Source: Pseudomonadota bacterium
GTDB lineage: Bacteria > Pseudomonadota > Gammaproteobacteria > Pseudomonadales > Moraxellaceae
Length of the DNA: 64,000 nucleotides
NCBI GenBank assembly: GCA_023393635.1
Contig: JAEWKT010000061.1
Span: 128,800 to 192,799, forward strand
Reading direction: 5' to 3'
The translations under genes and the position numbers were made by a program. The notes under the pieces are model-generated. The model ran no database searches. It saw nothing but the letters and a program-made list of their open reading frames with translations, and was not told where the DNA came from. The stretch's first letter is position 1, and each line of letters starts with the position of its first letter. Of the stretch, positions 62,720 to 64,000 are shown piece after piece.

Positions 62720-64000
62720 ATGAGTATTTTACAGACAGCAGTAGATGCCAATAGCGCCGACTTTGCACTAAACCGTACTGCCATGCAAAAAGCCATTGAT
62801 GAGATGCGCGCGGTACAGCAAAAAGTGCTGGATAAATCATTTGAAGCCAAAGCAAAATTTGATAAACGCGGCAAAATTTTACCGCATGAACGTTTGCAAC
62901 TTCTGTTAGACGCAGGTCAACCCTTTGTTGAGCTATGTGCTTTTGTGGGCTATCAGATGTTTGATGATAAGGATGGTTCTGATGCTGGTGGTGGCGTTAT
63001 TTCAGGTATTGGCTTTGTTGAAGGCGTACGCTGTTTAATTAGTGCTAGTAACAGTGCAATTAAAGGGGGAACGATGTCACCCATGGGCGTACAAAAAACC
63101 TTGCGCCTACAGGAAATTGCACTGGAAAACAAATTGCCCGTCATTACCTTAACCGAAAGCGGCGGTGCCAACCTCAACTATGCCACGGAAGTATTTATTC
63201 CTGGTGGTAAAACCTTTGCCAATCAGGCGCGTTTATCGGCCGCAGGAATTCCGCAAATTTCTGTGGTACATGGTAATGCCACTGCTGGTGGTGCTTATCA
63301 GCCTGGCTTGTCAGACTATGTGATTGCCATTCGCAAGCAAACCCATATGTTTTTGGCTGGCCCGCCCCTACTGCTTGCGGCAACGGGTGAAGTGGCCAGC
63401 AGTGAGGAAATTGGCGGTGCGGAGCTGCATGCACAAATTGCTGGCACAGCTGAGTATCTGGCTGAAAATGACGCTGATGGTATCCGCATGGCACGCGATG
63501 TGGTAGCCATGCTGAACTGGAAAGAGCAAATCAAATCTAATCAGGACACTTATTTAGAGCCACGCTACCCCATTGATGACGTATTAGGCCTAATTCCTGC
63601 GGATACCAAACAACCCTTTGACATGAAAGAAATTATTGCCCGTCTGGTCGATGATTCTGACTTTCTGGAGTTTAAACAGGAATTTGATGCACTTACCCTA
63701 TGCGGCTGGGCAAAAATTGGCGGTAAGACTGTTGGCATTATTAGTAATAATGGGCCAATTACCCCCCAAGGTGCAGTAAAAACAGCGCAATTTATTCAGC
63801 TCTGTGACCAGACTGGGCGCCCGATTATTTTTCTGCATAACACCACGGGCTTTATGGTAGGTACCGATGCCGAGCAAAACGGGATCATTAAACATGGCTC
63901 CAAGCTCATTCAAGCGGTGGCCAATGCACGCGTTCCACGAATTTCCATCGTTATTGGCGGCTCTTATGGGGCAGGTAACTACGCCATGTGTGGTCGTGGG
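62720..64000 (+). CDS. atuC: Acyl-CoA carboxylase beta subunit, AtuC-like (partial, runs off the window)
   Basis: 427 codons are open to the window edge; the C-terminus is missing (family about 540 aa). Carboxyltransferase domains are visible: the crotonase-like N half with GGGVISGIG, GVQKTLRLQEIALENKLPVI and the acyl-CoA loop HGNATAGGAYQPGLSDY, then the C half ending GGSYGAGNYAMCGRG. AAGAGAA precedes the ATG. It would carboxylate geranyl-CoA (AtuC) or a methylcrotonyl-type ester (LiuB); the AtuA and SDR neighbours favour geranyl-CoA, but this is not decided. The biotinylated alpha subunit should lie downstream. Confidence 0.85.
   Translation, partial: MSILQTAVDANSADFALNRTAMQKAIDEMRAVQQKVLDKSFEAKAKFDKRGKILPHERLQLLLDAGQPFVELCAFVGYQMFDDKDGSDAGGGVISGIGFVEGVRCLISASNSAIKGGTMSPMGVQKTLRLQEIALENKLPVITLTESGGANLNYATEVFIPGGKTFANQARLSAAGIPQISVVHGNATAGGAYQPGLSDYVIAIRKQTHMFLAGPPLLLAATGEVASSEEIGGAELHAQIAGTAEYLAENDADGIRMARDVVAMLNWKEQIKSNQDTYLEPRYPIDDVLGLIPADTKQPFDMKEIIARLVDDSDFLEFKQEFDALTLCGWAKIGGKTVGIISNNGPITPQGAVKTAQFIQLCDQTGRPIIFLHNTTGFMVGTDAEQNGIIKHGSKLIQAVANARVPRISIVIGGSYGAGNYAMCGRG

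Noticed and set aside
58683..64000. Leucine catabolism (liu) cluster instead of atu
   Set aside because: AtuA is absent from liu clusters, and the next genes are VOC and SDR rather than isovaleryl-CoA dehydrogenase; carboxylase substrate still undecided.
1..64000. CRISPR arrays, tRNA/rRNA genes, transposons, prophage
   Set aside because: No regularly spaced repeats, cloverleaf-like stretches, transposase or phage-structural proteins were seen.

Overview
The window comes from a gammaproteobacterium, most probably Moraxellaceae (Acinetobacter/Alkanindiges-like). This is inferred from the gene set and neighbourhoods: a one-piece 1296-residue PurL, an MaeB malic enzyme, a NadM-type NMN adenylyltransferase, purM-purN divergent from perM-hda, ruvAB-ybgC-tolQRAB-pal, and a sigma factor/DUF3106 module. 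No rRNA, tRNA, insertion sequence, prophage or CRISPR array was seen. Most of the window is core chromosome. The accessory-looking parts are the outer-membrane protein loci, a pair of large surface proteins and a terpene-utilisation-like cluster at the right end.

Layout. 0-6.2 kb: an HtrA/MucD periplasmic protease divergent from nadB, then a minus-strand pabC, mltG-tmk group. 6.3-11.4 kb: sulfate uptake (sbp, cysT, cysW, cysA) followed by cysB. 11.4-17.3 kb: an outer-membrane beta-barrel gene, then a SAH riboswitch driving sahH, metF behind a terminator, bioA and rsmE. 17.5-25.7 kb: a PAS/degenerate-GGDEF/EAL protein, maeB, cca and a frameshifted OmpW-family gene. 25.7-33.6 kb: sthA, lipA, dapD, queE with a small membrane protein and queC, a small four-cysteine exported protein, bcp, nadM and a YqfO-like gene. 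33.8-48.5 kb: purL, a dGTPase-like gene, ruvA-ruvB, ybgC-tolQRAB-pal, fbp and a SpoU methyltransferase.

48.7-50.0 kb holds an ECF-type sigma factor, a putative membrane anti-sigma protein and a DUF3106 periplasmic protein in one tight operon. 50.3-54.6 kb holds two translationally coupled CSLREA/beta-helix surface proteins ending in GlyGly-CTERM-like sorting tails; these are the least characterised large genes here. 54.8-58.6 kb: hda, perM, purM and purN.

58.7 kb to the right edge: a TetR regulator divergent from atuA, a VOC (glyoxalase-fold) gene, an SDR gene and a biotin-dependent carboxylase beta subunit that runs off the end. This resembles the Pseudomonas atu (citronellol/geraniol) cluster, with a VOC gene added between atuA and the SDR.

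Connections: sulfate uptake, CysB, the SAH-controlled sahH-metF pair and bioA all relate to sulfur and S-adenosylmethionine metabolism. MucD, the sigma/anti-sigma module, Tol-Pal and the outer-membrane proteins relate to the cell envelope. Several upstream-extended reading frames begin at TTG or GTG; starts were re-chosen from ribosome binding sites and family N-termini, as stated in each entry.
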